In this document: piece by piece, positions 30,441-32,309 of the stretch
Layout: each line of letters opens with the position of its first letter
Numbering within the stretch: position 1 is the first letter of the stretch
Source of the DNA: Deltaproteobacteria bacterium
GTDB lineage: Bacteria > Desulfobacterota > JACPFL01
Length of the DNA: 32,309 nucleotides
Reading direction: 5' to 3'
Assembly (NCBI GenBank): GCA_016183025.1
Contig: JACPFL010000165.1
Location: 1-32,309 of the forward strand
Program-made: the position numbers and the translations under genes
The notes under the pieces: model-generated
What the model saw: the letters and a program-made list of their open reading frames with translations, nothing else
Told to the model about the DNA's origin: nothing
Databases searched by the model: none

Positions 30441-32309
30441 TCAGAAGCGGAGCGAGAGCCCCACGAAGGCCGAGTAGCCCGAGAAGTCGTCCTCCCGATC
30501 GGTGGTCTCGCTAAAGACTTCGAAGTACTTGCCTGTGAGGTCGAGGGTCAAGGGGGTGCCGGGGATCGCCCAGCTCACGCCCAATCCGACCGCCAGCCTT
30601 TCGTCAAACGCGAAGAATGTAGGGTCAAAAGGTCGCTCAGCCGCCCCGACAGCTCCCTCGCCAAAGACCCGGAGCGTAAGCGCCTCGGAGGGACGGTAGG
30701 CGAGCTCGAGACTGGCCGTGCCCGTGGTACCTGCCTGAAGGAACAGTCGCTGCTCGACGAACCGTTCCTGTATCCTGAGGGCGGTATTCCCCCGTCTGGG
30801 AGTGCTGTCGGTGTACATGATGCCCAGCCGCCCCGTCGCCGTGAAGGATCCCAATACAAGGGTCGCGGGGAGCTCGAGCGTATAGCTATTGATATCCTGG
30901 TCGCCGACCCCCGTGATCCGCCGGTAGCTTGCATCCAGGCCAATGTTGAAGGCCTCGCCCAACCAGAGATTTGCTCCCAGCAACCCCTCGTATTCGTCCC
31001 CTCCGGGCGACGTGTCGCCCTCGATCTCCTGGGTTGGATCAAATTCCCCGCGGCGGGTGTATCCCCCACCCGCGTACAGGTGCAGCTTGTCTGCCTGGAG
31101 GAGCAATCTCAGCTTTCCCCCTCGGTCATAGCCCACGCCCTGTGGCGATCTGCTCACGACCGCGAGGTTCGGAATGGCCCTCCGCTCCAGCTCGGTCAGG
31201 CGCGTTTTCCCCGTGGGCACGTTGAAAGACAGGCTTCCCTCGATTCCCCAGGTTTTCCCATCAAAGGTCGAATACGTGGCCGTGACCGTGGTGTCTGTCC
31301 AGGGATTCAGCCTCGTGCTCTCGCTCCCGCTCGTGACCTTGCTCTGGATCTTCCCTCCTTCCGCGAACACCGAGAGCACGCCCGACGGCACGAGGAGCCG
31401 GCTCACCTCGAAGCCGAGCCCGTAGATCTCCGTGAATTGGTGGCCCTTCTGCGTGACGTCCCCGTCATTGCGCCAATCGTCGTAGTACCCTTTGGCGGAT
31501 CCAAGGATCCGCCAATTCCGGTCCTGGGCCTGGGCGCCGGTCTCCTGGCTGCCGGCCCCCGTCTGGGCGAATGCCAGTCTGGATCCGTCCCCCCAGGAGT
31601 CCCTCGCTCCCAGCCGAAGCCCCTCGGGCGCCAACCGAGCCCCTTCCCGGGTCCTGTCGACGGTCGTCCACTGATCGCTCTGGCGACCGGGGGCCGCGGT
31701 GACCGGGGAATTCCGGTCCCGGGCCTGGGCCCCAGCCTCCTGGCCCCCACTGCCAGTCCGGGCAACCGCTAGTTGATAACCGTCTCCCCAAGCCCCCATT
31801 CCTCTGAGCCGAGGGCGGTCGGACGCCAGCCGGACCCCCTCGTGGGTCCCGTCAGAAGCGACACGCGGGTCAAGGTAGTTGCGCCCGGGACGGAGGTTGA
31901 AACGCCAATTCCATTCCTGGGCCTGACTGCTGACCCCCGCGTGCTCGTCGGCAGTCGGGCGAGATGCAGAGATCTGGCTCCCGGTTCCGGAAGCCCTGCC
32001 AGGCCCTGCTGTGGCCCGTCGTACCTTCTTCGCTGCAGAGGGATCAGCAGGTGCCGAGGCTCTCTGCAACACGCCTCCATCCCTTACTACCCGCTTCGCG
32101 ACTCGGGGAGGCAAGACGGTGACAGATCTCGCGATCATCTTCCCGTTCGCCGCCGTGTACCCGACGAGAACGCGGTCCCCTTCCTTGACGTCTCCTGGGG
32201 GCTTGCTCTCCTTACCGATCCGGACAGCCGTCTTAGCGGTCACGAAGAACGCCAGGTCTTTCTCCTGGCCCTTGATCTTCCCTCTGATGGTCAGGCTATC
32301 CGGGGACAC
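30441..32309 (-). CDS. outer-membrane beta-barrel protein, 5' end outside the window
   Basis: At least 622 residues; the frame is open to the window edge and the true start is unseen. The first visible 65 residues resemble a small beta domain of the DUF5666 type (L-T-I-R-G-K-I ... V-T-A-K-T-A-V-R-I ... V-K-E-G-D-R-V-L-V-G-Y). A Ser/Ala/Arg-rich linker follows, then three imperfect copies of a roughly 65-residue segment (about 129-194, 195-258, 259-325). The C-terminal 300 residues alternate polar and hydrophobic residues in amphipathic strands with aromatic girdles and end F-V-G-L-S-L-R-F, the terminal phenylalanine recognised by the BAM machinery. Probably a channel or surface anchor. It is the first visible gene of the operon with the two exported proteins and the TPR lipoprotein. 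Confidence 0.82.
   Translation of the reverse strand: MSPDSLTIRGKIKGQEKDLAFFVTAKTAVRIGKESKPPGDVKEGDRVLVGYTAANGKMIARSVTVLPPRVAKRVVRDGGVLQRASAPADPSAAKKVRRATAGPGRASGTGSQISASRPTADEHAGVSSQAQEWNWRFNLRPGRNYLDPRVASDGTHEGVRLASDRPRLRGMGAWGDGYQLAVARTGSGGQEAGAQARDRNSPVTAAPGRQSDQWTTVDRTREGARLAPEGLRLGARDSWGDGSRLAFAQTGAGSQETGAQAQDRNWRILGSAKGYYDDWRNDGDVTQKGHQFTEIYGLGFEVSRLLVPSGVLSVFAEGGKIQSKVTSGSESTRLNPWTDTTVTATYSTFDGKTWGIEGSLSFNVPTGKTRLTELERRAIPNLAVVSRSPQGVGYDRGGKLRLLLQADKLHLYAGGGYTRRGEFDPTQEIEGDTSPGGDEYEGLLGANLWLGEAFNIGLDASYRRITGVGDQDINSYTLELPATLVLGSFTATGRLGIMYTDSTPRRGNTALRIQERFVEQRLFLQAGTTGTASLELAYRPSEALTLRVFGEGAVGAAERPFDPTFFAFDERLAVGLGVSWAIPGTPLTLDLTGKYFEVFSETTDREDDFSGYSAFVGLSLRF
31536..31925 (-). repeat. 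tandem repeat in the outer-membrane protein gene
   Basis: Two in-frame units (31728-31925 and 31536-31727) share Q-A-(Q/R)-(E/D)-x-N ... E-G-x-R-L-A ... W-G-D-G ... L-A-x-A-x-T-G-x-G-x-Q-E-x-G-A. A third, diverged unit begins at 31535 and runs into the first barrel strands. Confidence 0.65.

Noticed and set aside
24685-32309. Prophage or type VI secretion cluster
   Set aside because: No capsid, tail, terminase, Hcp, VgrG or sheath-like protein is present.

Overview
The window is about 32 kb of GC-rich bacterial chromosome. Its genome type is Gram-negative: it has outer-membrane and lipoprotein genes, an LptM-like lipoprotein, HslUV, NAD-dependent ligase and a DapL-type lysine pathway. Gene order (dprA-smg-topA-trmFO-xerC-hslVU-argBDFGH-lptM-lysA-dapA-dapB-dapL-folK) resembles deep soil or sediment lineages such as Methylomirabilota/Rokubacteria or Desulfobacterota. 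That placement is inferred from gene content only. No tRNA, rRNA, IS element, prophage or CRISPR array was seen.

Layout. Positions 1-14820 (all minus strand) form one long, tightly packed run: trmFO, xerC, hslV, hslU, argB, argD, argF, argG, argH, a 47-residue lipoprotein (lptM), lysA, dapA, dapB, dapL and the start of folK. Many junctions are 4-bp ATGA/GTGA overlaps. The run covers most of arginine synthesis (acetylglutamate kinase to argininosuccinate lyase) and the direct aminotransferase route to diaminopimelate and lysine. Positions 14821-16024 hold a non-coding stretch and two plus-strand genes (an 81-residue unknown and a cold-shock protein). These sit between topA and trmFO, which are neighbours in many bacteria. 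Positions 15816-20695 (minus) hold topA, smg, dprA and an exported protein. A cupin gene (minus) and ligA (plus) diverge from a short regulatory region; acyP follows ligA and rsmI converges on it.

Positions 24685-32309 (minus) look different: a putative operon of an outer-membrane beta-barrel protein (incomplete at the window edge), a 723-residue exported Pro-rich protein with a glycine-zipper C-terminus, a lipoprotein with about 20 TPR repeats, and a second exported Pro-rich protein with a possible papain-like C-terminal domain. The two exported proteins share an almost identical N-terminal cassette (signal peptide, then a C-x12-C motif, Pro-rich linker and charged helix) but have unrelated C-termini. 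I recognise no named system here, and it is the best candidate for an undescribed one.

Three lesions stand out in otherwise ordinary genes. dapB has lost about 43 nt and is frameshifted near its 3' end. lysA lacks about 32 conserved residues in frame. The 3' ends of csp and topA are joined through a 147-bp inverted duplication with one mismatch. They may be genuine rearrangements, or artefacts of amplification or assembly. Read-level evidence would decide.
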